DNA of 64,000 nucleotides from Lytechinus variegatus (GCF_018143015.1 NC_054741.1:39274510-39338509); one strand, 5' to 3'. Shown: positions 1-13,520, counted from the first letter of the stretch. A program made the numbers and translations. The notes: a model not told the origin generated them from the sequence alone.

Positions 1-2214
1 GTACCTTATGCTATTAAAATCTGACTTGCAAATGCCCCAGATTATTGAAGGGTTACTCCAGGCTGAATGTAATATGGTATGAATAACTAAATTCTAAATC
101 TATAATATATGAAATATGCAAACACTGAAAAATGGTGAAGGAAGCTGTTGACTTAAAATTTTGCAACACTCTGCATCATAAATACACTGTATGCACACAG
201 TGAGCTTATTATTATGCCATCCCCTCATCATTTCTTCAGCTGTCATTTGTCAAATTATTTTTATACAGTACAGGTTTGTAAAATATCTCCATGATGATGT
301 CCTTATGCATTAAATTGGTACTTATTGACCCTGATTTACACATTCTTGGAGCATAAAATGTGAATAATTGGTATTCTACATAATAATGAATAAAAACAGG
401 GGGAAAATCACCTCAGCTCTCATATTGCATATTCATGTTGACATGCATACAGCTGAACCTTTTGAAATAATAATCTGATATAATGTGATAATGATGACAT
501 TTTCCTTGTTTTCCCAAGGAGCTTTGGGTTTTGCTCATTTTAATACTCTATTAAACAAATGTTATTTTTAGCCTGGAGTAAGACCAATTTCATTTTCTAA
601 ACATCTGAAATTTGTACTTGAAATTCTTCACATCTTTGTCAGTGTATCAATGGTATCAAGGTCTCACATCCTTCACATTCAATCCACTTCCTATTATACA
701 TTAATGAAGGGTTCATTGAAAGTTTACCCATATGGGAAAATGTACTTATATAGCCAAACTGGAGCTACAGATAACTGTACCTAGAGATGACTAACTGGGA
801 TGATACCAGTTGGGCACATGCAAGCTTTTCCTCACCATGTTTATTTAGGAACAATAGTAATCAATAACAATTTACACTGGTAAACCAAGTTGCATCTCCA
901 TCAGCAAAGTTTTTGAATTATCCCACTATTTCTGATGCAGCCAAAGATCTCAATCAGAACCATCTTCAAAATATTTGTCATGAAAAAGCAATGAATGAAC
1001 TACATGTATATTGTGGGATTTATTTGCCTACAGATAACAATCCTGAGTCAACTTTGCAAGTGAAGATGTGCTCAAATTTTGGCGTGGCATAATTCATTAT
1101 GGTACCATATTTATATATCCTCATATTTTCTAAAAAGGGGGCCAAAATACACTTGCTCAGGTGATGAAGATGGGTTTCATGAATCTGTAGATTAAATCTA
1201 GAGGGCTGATTAAACTAGAATGTGAATTCATTAAACTTTGGCTGATGGAGAACCATATTCCTTAGCAGGAAAGCATTTGTTTTGCTGGTAATTGTGGTGT
1301 AGGAAGATAAATGAAGTTAGGAGATTGCATCATATTACATAACACTATATTCCTGTGTGGGTTGGTGGACTGCATTTGTGAACTTACACAATGATGCCCA
1401 TGGACACTGAGGGAAGCAGAGAATTTCGGGATTTAAAAAAAATGAATTTATTATATTTCCCTCACTTAATTTCCAATACTCTGGGTCTGATCATGGACCT
1501 ACTAACTGTCAGAGTAGTAGGCCCATGGTCTGATCAAGGAGTTTTCTCAAGCTGGAAGAAATAGGCATTGCAGCATTCAATCACAAAAATTATGTATCAT
1601 GGCTAGTGGTGGCCAAATGATGAACCTGATTAATCATTACCTGGCTTCTCATTCACTTTATGTCTAGGTTTCCAAGAAGGATATTCCCAACTGCATTCTG
1701 TAAAGATTTATGTGGAGAGTAGATTGAAAGTGAATTGGACATGTGTCATGGTTTGTAGCAGTAATCAAGCGTGATACCATCAGCTGCAATGCTTTGTTAA
1801 TTTGTGAAATGTGTATGAAAGTAAAGGAAATTAAGATGGAAAGACTACATTTAATAATGTTGGTGCCATAATTGTTGTATAATAGATAAGTGTAGAATTG
1901 TCAAACCCAGTAGATTTCATAGAATTGAAGAATAGATAGTGCAGAAAAATTAAAGCAATGAGATGGTGAGTTACAAGAGGGAGACAGAGAAAAATGGAAG
2001 GGTGAGTCATAGTAAAGGGAAAATGATTCGAAACAAGCAAAACATACCATACATAGATCATTGCACTAAATATGTAAAGAATTACATGCAGAGAGCTTAA
2101 TTACTGTTCAAAACAAACACGGTTATTAAAAGGAAGAAAATCTATCATTGGATAATGAGAACGACATTTAGAGTTGAAAGAAACTGCATTATTCATGAAT
2201 TTAGGATCAGAGTC
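1..2214. other. AT-rich stretch without a recognisable gene
   Basis: No open frame here is long or shows a recognisable protein motif, and no tRNA, satellite or clear inverted repeat is seen. It is probably intergenic or deep intronic sequence. Confidence 0.5.
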
Positions 2215-2460
2215 AGTAAGAGACCTTCGCTTGAATTCCCTGGCAACACTGATGTGCTGGGATCAGTGTAGTCTGCAGGCACAGACCCTTGGTTTTTGCA
2301 ATTCGCAGAGGGTATAATGCAGAGTCTGAAGGAGTGAGACTAGATTCACTATGTTCTGTGGCTGTCTGACACAGACAGAGCCTTTGGCGCCTAGTCTTTA
2401 CTCTAGACCTGTTATTGCCTAGAGTCAAATAGGAGTCTGTGCTTGCAGACTAGGATCCGT
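2215..2460. repeat. Short foldback repeat with AGTCTGCA...CAGAC arms
   Basis: A 19-base arm at 2270-2288 (AGTCTGCAGGCACAGACCC) is matched in inverted orientation at 2433-2451 with two mismatches, giving a ~180-bp hairpin-type element. The same arm recurs at 31462-31480, so this is a dispersed family, probably a MITE. No transposase is encoded. Confidence 0.55.
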
Positions 2461-3687
2461 GCACTGTGGATAAAACACTACCCTACCAACACATACACAT
2501 ACCTATAAACAATGGCTGATATGTCACATCATTTACAACATGTATAAAATTAAAGTAGGCATGTACTTTACAACACATACATTGATGGATACATCTGGTG
2601 ACATATATACCGGCCGTACCACCATAGAGCTATTAATACCTCCATGGTACCTCATAACCAAAACAAATGTAGTTCTGATAAATATAACATCATTCTTTTG
2701 ACGGAGTGGAAATTAAGGGGTGTCTATTTTTAGATGGCTTTGTTAAATTGTTCATCTGTGAGCCTTATCATTCTGAGCCTAGGTGTTAATGACCTATAAA
2801 TCTAGTTTTATATATGTTGAAGCACATCCACGTGCTTCAAAAGAATTTTGAATTAAAGCGCGCAATCAGAAAACAGGCATAGGGGGCGCAGCTTCGTAAA
2901 GTACTATCTGTCAACATAGGCATCCCCAGAAACCGAAGCACTGTATAGTTAATATGATGACTGCTGCACATGAATTCAAAGTTGAGGTCTCTCAATCTAA
3001 CAGACTATTGTATGCAAGCAAACAGTTTTCATGTTGCTTTTATCCCTTTCTCAATCATCAAGTGTGACTCTATGACCTCTTTCGTCTAGACATGTATCAC
3101 ATGATCTCATGGATGGCATTCAAGTCCAAAGAAATCTTCAGACATTACCTCTGGAACAGGAGGGTGGGTGGGGGTAACATTTTTTCTTCCCTGGTGGTTT
3201 CTGATTTGAGTGTGCAGTATGAATGATGCAATCTATCAAATAGCATGCAACTCGGGGAATGGGATGCTGATGTATGTATTCAATTTATGCACCATAAGAC
3301 TGCTCGTCTATTTCACACACATTTTGCAAATGTAAACCCTAATATAGACCCTTGATACTACAGTGTATTCTATATTGAAATGGCATAGTCTTAAATTAAA
3401 ATAAATCTTTTCATTTTTCTTCTACTTCTAATATCGCTCCAACTACTATGCTACTCAGAGATACATTCATAATTACCACAACCATACCTCTCTTTTTATA
3501 CTCTTCTTTCTTAGTTACATACATTTTTTTTTACTCTTTACCTTTGCTTACTTGAAAAATCATGGGGGGGTTCATCCCCTGTCCCAATGCTGGATACTCT
3601 AATGCTGAAAACCAGTCTTATGAGATGGGACTTATTTCTGAAGCGATATTATATAGTTCAGTAGACAGCCTCATAGCACATTACATG
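2461..3687. other. No gene seen
   Basis: AT-rich sequence with no supported coding exon, RNA gene or repeat structure visible. Confidence 0.45.
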
Positions 3688-5589
3688 ACCTGGAAAAGTT
3701 GCTAGGTATAAGGTAGTTTGGTTGATTTGTGTTCAAGATGGGTTTTGAAGTAAATTTAGTTTGGTTGCCACCTTGGAAATCTTGGGCAATTATCTAATTA
3801 GCATATGGTACTAAATCTTAAACCAGAAAGATTGAAAGCATAAATGGTACCATATTTCTAAGGGTTCCTATGATAAGGAATTCATTCATAACCTTGGTTT
3901 TTATTTTAAAGTTATTTTAGCAGTCATTGTAATCAGCATAATTAGCATAATGAGCTAATTAGCATAAGTGTAATATATTTCAGAATAGAATTTGTTGTCA
4001 AGTGTTATCTAGAAAACCTAAGAACATGAGCTATCCTAGGGTTTTCTATGATTTAATTTATGACACTATAGTTTTCCTTTATAATTAATGTATTTGCTGT
4101 GACTAGAATAGTTAACATAATAGGCCTACATGCAATATATAGATTTATTTGCCATTGTTTTATCTAAAAAGCCTGAAAACAATGATTTTACAATCCTGCT
4201 AAGGTCTTTTATGTAGAGAAAATTCATTTATGAAAATAATTTCCACTTTTTAACAAAATTTATTTATCACAATTAGCATAATCAGTATGATTAGCTAATT
4301 GAAGTAATCATAGAATTGTTGTAAAGTGTCATCTAGAAAACCTCAAAACATGAATATATAATGAGGATTCCATTTATGACACTACAGGTAATTTTCCTTT
4401 TCAACAAACGTAATCACCACAATTAACAAGGGCCTATAATTATGTGCAAAATATAGATTTCTTCGTCCCTGTATTATCTAGAAAATCTGATAACATGAAT
4501 AATAAGGCTCTTCCGATTACATCGGTCAAACAGGAAACTATTGTCATAAATAAATGCTTCCTAGAACACCTTAAAAAACAACAACTGCCATTTAAATTTC
4601 AGGGAACTTATTGCACGTACATGAATTAGCGCATTATGAAAATTATATTATTTACGATGATTACATCAACTGGTTAAAAAGGAAAGCCAGAGACATAAAT
4701 GATTTAATCATCACAGGAAACCTTTATAAAAGAGCTGTATTATTCCAGCTTTCCACATAATACTGTGCCAAAGAAATCAATATCAATACGGTACAGTAAT
4801 TAGCATATTATGCTAATTCATCTTAATTACAATGATAAATTTGATTAGAATGGAAAATTAGTGTCATAAGTGAATTCCTCTTCACAGAAAACATTAGAAG
4901 AGCTGTATTATTTATTTTTCAGGTTTACTAGAAAACGGTGACAAAGAAATCTTGATTGCACATATATGTTAATTAGTGAAATATACTAATGATGCAAATT
5001 ATGACAAAAACATATTGCTTAAAAGAATAACCACAGCCATAAATGAATTTCTCTCCATATTAAATCATAAAATAGCATTATTATTCAAGTTTTCAGGTTT
5101 TGTGGGTATATAATAAAAAGAAATATATCTATTGCACATATACATCAATCGGTGAATTATGCTAATTATGTAAATGTCACTGCATAAATAGGAAAATCAT
5201 TGTCATTAATGAATTCCTCATCATAGAAAACCATAGAAGAGCTGAATTATTATGTATGTTTTGGTATTTTCTGTATGTACATTCACCAAAGGGTCAAGGC
5301 CTATATGGCTAATTAGCTCATTATGCTGATTATGCTGATTACAATGACTGCTCATTTACTTAATAATAAAAACCAAGGGCATGTATGAATTCCTTGTCAC
5401 AGGAACCCTTAGAAGAATGGTATTCTTTATGTTTGGATTAAGATATTAGTAGCATGGTAATTACATGATTATGTTAATTATGCTAATTAAAAAAATGTCT
5501 AAGGTTGCCAAGGTAGCAACCAGGCTAAATTTACTTCAAAACCCATCTAGAGCACAAATCAACCAAAACCTTGTACAACTTTTCCAGGT
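3688..5589. mobile_element. Large foldback element with internally repeated arms
   Basis: The ends are inverted copies of each other. The left end (3688 on, ACCTGGAAAAGTTG, then TTGGTTGATTTGTGTTC and a block through 3775) matches the reverse complement of 5504-5589. The terminal inverted repeats are roughly 85 bases with a few differences. The interior carries diverged tandem units of about 140-170 bases: a motif like ATCTAGAAAACCT recurs near 4006, 4162, 4331 and 4473. In the right arm an AGAAAACC...AGAGCTGTATTATT motif recurs near 4713, 4883, 5223 and 5397 at about 170-base spacing. ATTAGCATAAT-type motifs recur throughout. There is no transposase, so it would be non-autonomous (foldback or Tourist-like large MITE). 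No target duplication was identified with confidence. Confidence 0.7.
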
Positions 5590-5710
5590 ATATGGAAGGT
5601 TTCTACTGGACTATATGGTGCAAAGTGAATCATAATGGAAGAATGATCATGGGGTCTGTTCTAACATATCCCTTCCTGTTCCTTACCTCATTCTGCCCTC
5701 CAGATAATAT

Positions 5711-5750
5711 AGAGACAGAGGGAGAGAGAGAGAGAGAAAGAAAGAGAGAG
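5711..5750 (+). repeat. GAGA purine microsatellite
   Basis: A short run of (GA)n with GAAA interruptions. The surrounding 5590-6259 has no supported gene; a C homopolymer sits at 6238-6246. Confidence 0.7.
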
Positions 5751-6261
5751 AAACTGATAAAAATAAAATTGGTAAATATCAATCATTTCCTTCTCATCAT
5801 AATCAATATCATAGGCTTCCAAACTCTCTTTACTAAAAATCAAGTATAGGGGCTGTCGCCCAAGGTTGTCGTCCTCAAAAATAGGAAATGTCATTTCCCA
5901 AATATGTGCCATGAAAAAATGGGAAAATCATCAAAATATGGGTTCAGAATGGACAAATGCATCTTCTATCCTCCAACTTTAATAAGAAAAGGATGGAGAT
6001 CTGCATCAATACAATGCTAAACTTGATATTTGAAAAGATATTTTCCATTGAGCAGTAAATCAGTGTGCAATTTTTTAATTTCCTATTATCAGGTTTCTAA
6101 AACTACGTCTATAGCTATATCATAAACACAACTTCCAATACATGATTTCACTGATGTTAGGAGACTTTTTTTCTGGTTCAAATATTGGTACCACTCTTCC
6201 CATTGCATTTTATTACCCCTCTATCCTCATTATAACCCCCCCCCCCTCCACTGCTGCACTA

Positions 6262-6743
6262 GGTGGTTTCAAACCGCCTCAATCACAAGAATCCCTGTTA
6301 AATTACGAGAACTTTTTTAGGCTAAAAAATACCCATTAATTATTCCTGCATTCACACCGCCCTGAAACTTACCCTTTCGGGAAAAAGTTCCCGAATTTAT
6401 GAGCATGCGCAGTATGGTCTGATAATAAGCAGGCAAGGCGCGAGATTCAAATTCACTAGCCCAGCAGCCACCCATGCACGCCGCCGCGCCCAACGACACG
6501 CTGGTCTAAAAGTTCCCGTAAATCGCTTTTACATTGCCAAAATACCTGCGAACTTGGAAAACTCCCCGCGAAAGATCTCGTAATTTCGCCAAGTACCTAC
6601 TATTTAGCGGGTATTTTCTTTCGGGGAAATTACGCGTACGATGCTTTCACATTACCAAAATACCTGGTATTTTCTGATCGGGGTAAATTTCCCGATCAGA
6701 GAATACCTGGAACTGACGAACTTCGAGGCGGTCTGAAACCACC
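6262..6743. mobile_element. MITE with 19-bp terminal inverted repeats and TA target duplication
   Basis: The left end GGTGGTTTCAAACCGCCTC is matched by the reverse complement of the right end with a single mismatch. Both ends are flanked by TA (6260-6261 and 6744-6745), the target duplication expected of Tc1/mariner-type transposition. The 482-bp interior is relatively GC-rich, with further inverted stretches (TTTCGGG, CCCGATCAGA), and encodes no transposase. It is a non-autonomous element; superfamily assignment rests only on the TA and is tentative. Confidence 0.75.
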
Positions 6744-7398
6744 TACTGACTATATTTGACCAGCCATAAGAGCTCATTTGGAAGTAACGAGTCAAGTCAG
6801 TCTTATGCAGATTGGCATGGCCTCTTCCATCTGCCACCCGGCCCCCCCCCCCTCCTCCCTGACAGGGTCAACATCTGACTCCCCAATCTCATTCCCCTGA
6901 CCAATGTGTGAATAGCAATAACTTCCAAAGTCAGTTCAATCTATACAACCTATTTGACACCTGAAACCCTTCTTGGCAATTGTTTCCATGCAACTGTGAC
7001 AAGCATGTGATAGGCCACAAAGCAACTGACTACATGATAATGAAAGTTTTGTCATTGAAAGATTAAAGTGCAACAGGAAATTCAGTATGATTCACAATGT
7101 GAATGAATATATAAGTTATAACCGTGGGCCTCCACCTTCTATTCTTAGAGTAGTATATCCATGGAGCAACTAGGTAGTACAGCTCCATAGCTCCATGATA
7201 TAACCCACCTGTACCTAAGATTATCAGTAAGAGAATGATTCTCATACTTCCCCAATTCTCTCATGTAATATTTCATGAATAATCAATGATTTTGACACTG
7301 TTTCATGTTTTGAAAGTGACCATTTACATACTTGTACTGTATTTTACCTGAAGATCTCAATGCAATTTACATCCATTTCAAGGTTCAATCATTAAGAC

Positions 7399-7880
7399 CT
7401 GAGGGGGGGGGGGCACTCAGTATATAATGCATAGTGGGTATGTGCCCGGAGGGGACCCCCATTTTTACACTCAAATTTCCGTTCCAAGGCATAGCATTTT
7501 TGTCTTATTGAGAAAAAGAACAAAGAAAGCCGCTCCAATTAAGGCATAGCATTTTCTTCTTATTGCGAAAAAAAAGAAAGAAATCCGCTCCAAAGCTTCG
7601 TATTGATCTGCTACAATGACCATCGCCTCTGCACGAGCGCACCCGGCGGAGGCCGCGCTAGCTGCATCATGCACGCATGCCCGTTCCATAGGGATGCATA
7701 CCCACGTACTCACACGCTGGCGATCCATTCCAAGGACCCCCGTTTTCACAAACATTTGTAGTTCCGAAGCCCGTTCCGAGGACCTTCCTTTTTACAATAA
7801 GCCCGCTCCAAGGCCCCCGCTTTTTATCTCGCCCGCGGCACACCCCTACCACTTTTTTGGTCGAGTGCCCCCCTCCCCCC
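7399..7880. mobile_element. Foldback/MITE with G-rich/C-rich ends
   Basis: The left end is an 11-base G tract followed by CACTCAG; the right end is TCGAGTGCCCCCCTCCCCCC. These are approximately inverted. The flanks ATTAAGAC (7391-7398) and ATTAAAAC (7881-7888) could be an 8-bp target duplication with one change. The interior has internal direct repeats (GGCATAGCATTTT twice, near 7487 and 7543). The open frames inside are by-products of low stop density, not genes. Confidence 0.55.
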
Positions 7881-8099
7881 ATTAAAACATAGCAGAAACT
7901 TTCTAAAGCTTGGTGAATGTTTGATTTTGTTAATGCAAATAGGGAGAGGGGGAGTAAATGGGTTCTTCCAGTGTTTTTTAGCAAGAGTTTCTGCATTAAT
8001 TTTTGAAATAAGAATATAAATTTGCAATTCTAGCAGTAATAAAATACAATACAATTGATCAAATTACAATGTGACAACTAGACAGAAGAATATAATGAC

Positions 8100-9362
8100 A
8101 ATGACGATCATGTTGATGATATTACATTTGATAAACACATATAGGTTCACAGACATATACATGTAGATACACAGACAGACATATAGATAGATAGATAGAT
8201 AATAGGTGGATGGATACATAGACAGATAGAAGACATATCTAAATAGATAAATATATATCAGATAGATAATAAAATAAATAGATAGAATGATAGACAAACA
8301 TCAAGATAGATAGACTGATATAAAGTTTAATAGAAAAATAGAATAATTAGATAGATTGCTAGATATACAGTCTGTCATCTCAGTTTTCTTGAGTGAGGAA
8401 TATGAAATGATTTCTTTTTAGAAATGAACTCTTTGATGATCTTCATAGTATCTTAGTAATCATGAGAATAAATTTTGACCATGAAAATGATAGTCATAGT
8501 GATAATGATAGTTTTGATAACGATAATGGCTACATAATGATGATTATATTGACGATAATGATAATGATGATGATGATTACGATAATGGTGATGATGATAA
8601 GATAATAAATGTGATGATGATTATGATTTATTATGATAATACTGTGATGATAATGATTAGACGATGATGATGGTATTGGTGATATTATAGTTGATAAACA
8701 TTTAGATTTACAGACAGATACACAGAAAGACAGATGATCATGTTGATAGATAGGCAGATAGACATACATATTTAAAAGATAAATATATCTTAGATAGATA
8801 AATTGAAAGATAAAAAGACAGATATATAACAGATCCAAAAACAGAGAAACATATTGACAGGATAGATTAAATAGATAAAAAGATAGAATGACAGACAAAC
8901 ATCAAGATAGATGATAAACAGATAGATACATGTACAAAGTTTAATAGAAAGATAGATTAATAGATAGATTGCTAGATAGATAGTCTGATGTCTCAGTTTT
9001 CTTGAGCGAGGGCTGAGGAATATGAAATGATTTTTTTTTTAAATGAACTCCTTGATGACATTCATAGAAAAGATGAGAATAAAATTTGAACAAAAAAATG
9101 ATGGTCATTTTGATTAGGATAGTATTGATGATAATGACAGAGACTATGATGATGATGATGTTGATATTCATTAGAATGATAATGATGATGGTGATGATGA
9201 TAATGATTATAATAATAATGATTGATGATAAAAATTATGATGATGAGGAGAATGATGATAATTATGTTGATGATAATTTTGATAGACACACTGAGATTCA
9301 CAAATAGATAGATGGATGGATGGGTGGGTGGGTGGATGGATGGGTAGGTAGATAGATAGATA
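8100..9362 (+). repeat. ~600-bp GATA/GATG-rich tandem duplication (about 2.2 copies)
   Basis: Blocks reappear at near-constant offset. GACAAACATCAAGATAGAT is at 8293 and 8894 (offset 601). CAGTTTTCTTGAG is at 8381 and 8994 (offset 613). The TTGATAAACA...TTCACAGACA block near 8130 returns near 8693 and, more diverged, near 9280. The units are filled with (GATA)n, (GATG)n and (GATGAT)n microsatellites. The long antisense frames rich in Ile, Tyr and Ser are products of the microsatellite and not genes. Confidence 0.7.
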
Positions 9363-10976
9363 TGTAGCATAGTGAAGGTGAACACACCAGAATGTACCTG
9401 AATTCCAGAAAAAGGGCAATTTTAGGGTAATGGATTCCTCAAGGATATAGGACCGACAAACAAATATTTTCTTCACAGTTTTAAAAGGTGCTGGAGACTG
9501 AATGGCAGAGCAAAATGAGAGATAGGTCGAGAATATTGAACTGTCCTGGACAGAGAATTTATTTTTGTCAAATTTTAGTTATATATTTGTTGATATTTTT
9601 AATAAGGGCAGGTGTCTGTCTGTCACTAGTTAATTGACTCCGTAGAGCTTTAAAAGCTGTCAGTAGGTTCTCGATAGTAGGGGATAGAGAGAGTCCAGTG
9701 TACCCACGCTGAATGGAGTATGTCCTGCCCCTCTAATTGACCATTTAGGGGGTAAGAATGACTTTGGAATTTAAAATGAGAAATGTGAGATTTGAATCAA
9801 AATATTTTGACCAATGGAAATAGGTTCTGCCCTGCCCATCAAAAACAGTGACAGTGGAGTTAGATCAGGTGACCAAAAGATTATTATGGGATGAAAAACT
9901 AATAGCAAATAACAAGATATTTTCTGGAATAGAGGTGTGAGCTAGTTAGCTTGACTGAGTGTGGATGCAGTATAAAACTCCATGTTTTCCTTTCCTCTTT
10001 GCACTTGCACCCGCATAGATTAATTATCCACGTCCAAAAGCATTTGCCACCCCCTCTTCTTCTTCTTTCTTTTCTTTCTTCGTAACCAAATGGACTCCTG
10101 AAGAACCTGTTATTAAAGTTAAATCAAAGTTTGTCCTGCTACAGAAAGAAAGAGTGTTATGGAGAGCAACGAATTAAAGACTGTGATTTGGCGAAGCTAT
10201 TATCTTCAGTCCAAAAGCCTTCAATTTTGTTCTTGAAATTTAAACAACTGGACATGATGTACCTTCTTAACTAATAAGTTCAGTAACGAACTGCAACAAG
10301 TTAAAGTATTCCAAGTGATAGAGAGGAATGAACACATTTTTGTTGATCCTGGTGGAAACCTGTTGAAAAGGACTCTGGTGAAACGACCGTGTATTTTGGG
10401 TATTGCTAGTTGTATAATGATGGTAATGGGTTTTGAGGAAACCAACTATTGAGAAAACCAAGGAAGTGTAAACAAAAATTTTAGATATGATAAACAAGCG
10501 ACCAAGTTAGAAATTTAAATTTTTTATTTGTCTTTTGCGTTTATTTTACGGTGGTCTTTGTGTTAACTAACCTTCCCCCAGCTCGGTAGTGTTAAGTCGG
10601 TGCTTTTCCTGAGCTAAACAGACCTTACCCAAAAACATTTCCCCTCCCACCGGGATAAAGCCGCTGTCGAGGAGGGGTGGAGGAGCGTTAGAGATAGATA
10701 GATAGATAATAGATAGAATTGGTTTAGTGAAATGCTGTGAAAATAAAATCATAGATTTCAAGGAGTGTAGCTCACACAAATGAAATGTTTAAGTCACACT
10801 CTTCGTCAGTGCTCATGATGTGACCCCCCAAAAGTCTGTTTCTGAAATATATATGTATACATTACACCTCAAAAACAACTCCCCCCCTGCATGCTTTTTT
10901 AGTCGACAAATCTGCAACCTCATGCTATCTAACTACATGTAGTATTTGATCTACATGTAGTGGAGTGGGGGATCTG
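9363..10976. other. No gene seen; short GATA tract
   Basis: No coding exon or RNA gene is supported. A short (GATA)n tract lies at 10691-10715, and an inverted CTACATGTAG pair lies at about 10934-10960. Confidence 0.4.
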
Positions 10977-11132
10977 GGGCCCGTTTCATAAAGGACTTGC
11001 TACTGTTGTAACTTTGCCATTATGGCAAATACCATGGTAACAGGGCTAAGCAGCCAATTAGAATCAAGGTTGCCATGTTAGTTGCCATAATGGCAAAGTT
11101 ACAACAGTTGCAAGTCCTTTATGAAACGGCCC
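10977..11132. mobile_element. 156-bp foldback MITE (GGGCCCGTTTCATAAAGG ends)
   Basis: Arms of about 50 bases (10977-11029 and 11081-11132) are nearly perfect inverted copies. They include CGTTTCATAAAGGACTTGC, TGTTGTAACTTTGCCAT and TATGGCAA, around a ~50-base loop. The transcript would fold into a long hairpin. The element at 57609-57774 starts and ends with a similar GTTTCATGAAAG motif and is a relative or analogue. It is non-coding. Confidence 0.8.
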
Positions 11133-11145
11133 TGATGTATGGAGA

Positions 11146-11860
11146 CTTATAGGCCAAGTATACCCCTGAAAAAAGTTGATTTGAATTAATGGAAAAAAAA
11201 TCAAACAAGCATAATGCTGCAAATTTCATCTAAATCGGATGTAAAATAAGATAGTTATGACCTTTTGTTAATTAGTTTCATTTTCTATCACAAAACAGTT
11301 GTACTCACAACTCAGTGATATGCAAATGAGAGAGTCAATGATTTCACTCACTACTTATTTTGTTTTCACTGTTTGAATTATACAATATCTTAATTTTTAC
11401 AAATTTGGTAATAGTGACCCTCTTGATTGAACCTTAATTTCTAAAAGAGTTCAAACAATAAAAATTTCACATGTTCGAGGAATATAACATTGTTTCACAT
11501 GACAGTGAGGAGAAACTTGAGATCTAGTACTTCGGTGTAGACCTATATGTATTTCATATGATATGGATCTACCTGGTTGTGCATCTGGATGGGCTGTTTG
11601 TCCGGACAAGAAGGTAATTTCAGAAAACTTGCAATCAATATTCATAAAATGAAATTATTATTACAAAATAATTGAATGCACCAATTTCGAGAAAAGACAT
11701 ACTGTTTTGTAAAATAAACTAGCAAAACTTAAAAAATGTCATACCTTTCTTATTTTACATCTAGTTACAATTCTTAGGCCTAGATTGATACTTGTTTTAG
11801 TTGTTGGAATTTTCTTTTTTATTCAAATCTGGTTGGTTTGGACTTCCTCTATTAAAGACA
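11146..11860. mobile_element. Decayed foldback element of the AAGTCCACC family
   Basis: The left arm contains GTTGATTTGAATTAATGG and AAATCGGATGTAAAATAAG, as in the better preserved copy at 16912-17513. The right arm has AATGTCATACCTTTCTTATT near 11735 and ends with GGTTTGGACTTCCTC near 11850. The interior is enlarged and diverged. No protein is encoded. Confidence 0.5.
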
Positions 11861-12205
11861 ATAAAGTAGATCTATGATAAACCATCTTTCACTCTGGATT
11901 TTCTAAAAACTCATGCATGAATAGTACTTGTGGATATTTGTGCTTTGTAAACATTGTCTAATATTAGATTTACTTTCAATCGAAAGGAATAGATCTGGAT
12001 CTATTGATAGCAAATAAAAGTTCTGAGTCTCTGTCTTGTCTGAAACTTGTGTCTTGTCTGTCAGGCTGTTAACAATTCAATTTTAAAAGGAAAAGGAAGT
12101 GATTTTGAGATTTCAGTCATTCAATGTCACCATTTTGCTCAATTCTAACGTAAATCTATTTGTCAACTGGATCAATAGGGTCTATGTGTGCTCCGAATAG
12201 TCCTC

Positions 12206-12351
12206 CTAGCCTAGACAGGAATAACCGACGTTTCTGGGGATTTAATTAACAATATCTGACATTTACTATAATCTCCATTTTGTATGGTTGAGTGGATCCA
12301 ACATAGTTAAACGAAACAACCAAAATATAGAGAATGAAGCTTTTGGTCTAC
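12206..12351. repeat. Dispersed repeat, GAAGCTTTTGGTCTA family, copy 1
   Basis: It opens with TAGACAGGAATAACCGACG and closes with GAATGAAGCTTTTGGTCTAC. It matches 13521-13657 over most of its length, and the closing motif also recurs at 63350-63363. It is probably a MITE. Between 11861 and 15574, outside these copies, I see no gene. Confidence 0.55.
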
Positions 12352-13520
12352 AATAGTAGTACATGTATTACTCATTCTAATTACATGACGTCCTGTTTTC
12401 CGAGCTAAAATGTTTGCCAATATTTGTGACCTACCACCAATAAGTCACCAGGTAAGGTTCTCTGTAAATAGCCAAAATAGTAATTTAGTCTCCAAAAACC
12501 AAAAATTTAAAAAATAGCTTATCTGAAAGAACAATTCTTCTTTTTCATACCGTGAAAATTTGAAGTTGAGAAGTTAAGATACAAGAGTTTCTTGGACACT
12601 ACTTTTTCGGACTGCTTGGAAGGTCCACTGAGATTACACAGTATGCATTCTCATGCTTGAGTGAACCCCAAACTTCAAACCTAGTTTTCTCCTTATTTTT
12701 ATGCTCTCTGCATTCAATCAAGTACTAGTAATGGCTATTGTTGGTCAATTTTAACATTTTAAAACTTAGGAAATGAATTTTCAAGCTCAATAAAAATCTC
12801 AATATTCATTTTGGTTGACATATTGATGGTTTTGGGGTGGCAGGTCACATTTGATCTTGTTACTGTAAACTATTTAGTATAATTTATGTTCAATAAAAGA
12901 AAAACTCCCATAAATTTCTAATAAATGATATGTTTAAAACAAATTCCTTTTATCATTCTTAAGAGACCAGGGGCAAATCTTCACATATTATACACCTTCT
13001 GTACGTACTTCATTAACTCATCATACTGTATAGATTTCAGGGTCTCCATAATTGGAATATGTTATCCTGCAGTGTAAAATGTTCAACTTTAACCAAATTC
13101 AAATATTTATGTAAACAATTATTATTTAAATGCTTGATGTGCACTGAGTAGAAGTAATTTCTTTTCCTTATAATCTCTCCTTGTCAATTTTCTCTAGCCT
13201 ACATGTACTACGGTATAAAGTCTACACTCTTTTTCTCTTTTGCCAACTCCCCTTCCTTTTTTTACTCTCCAATCTTTTGCAAATGTTCTGCATGGGATGT
13301 ATGTTGGTGTGTTGATGTGATTGTGTGCTTGTGTATGTAGTATCAGGTACCTTATTTATTTATATTTTTCTGCACTAGGTCTAGGTCTACTTTTAGTTAA
13401 AAATAAAATGTGTCTAACGTTAGACTTAGTAGTAAGTCTAACGTTAGACTCGTCTCAACTCCTGCCACCTCAATAATAATCCATTTGCCTTTCCGGGCTT
13501 TACAGGGCCCCATCCTCACT

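Noticed and set aside
8064..9476. Ile/Tyr/Ser-rich antisense frames resembling membrane proteins
   Set aside because: Products of (GATA)n and (GATG)n microsatellites.
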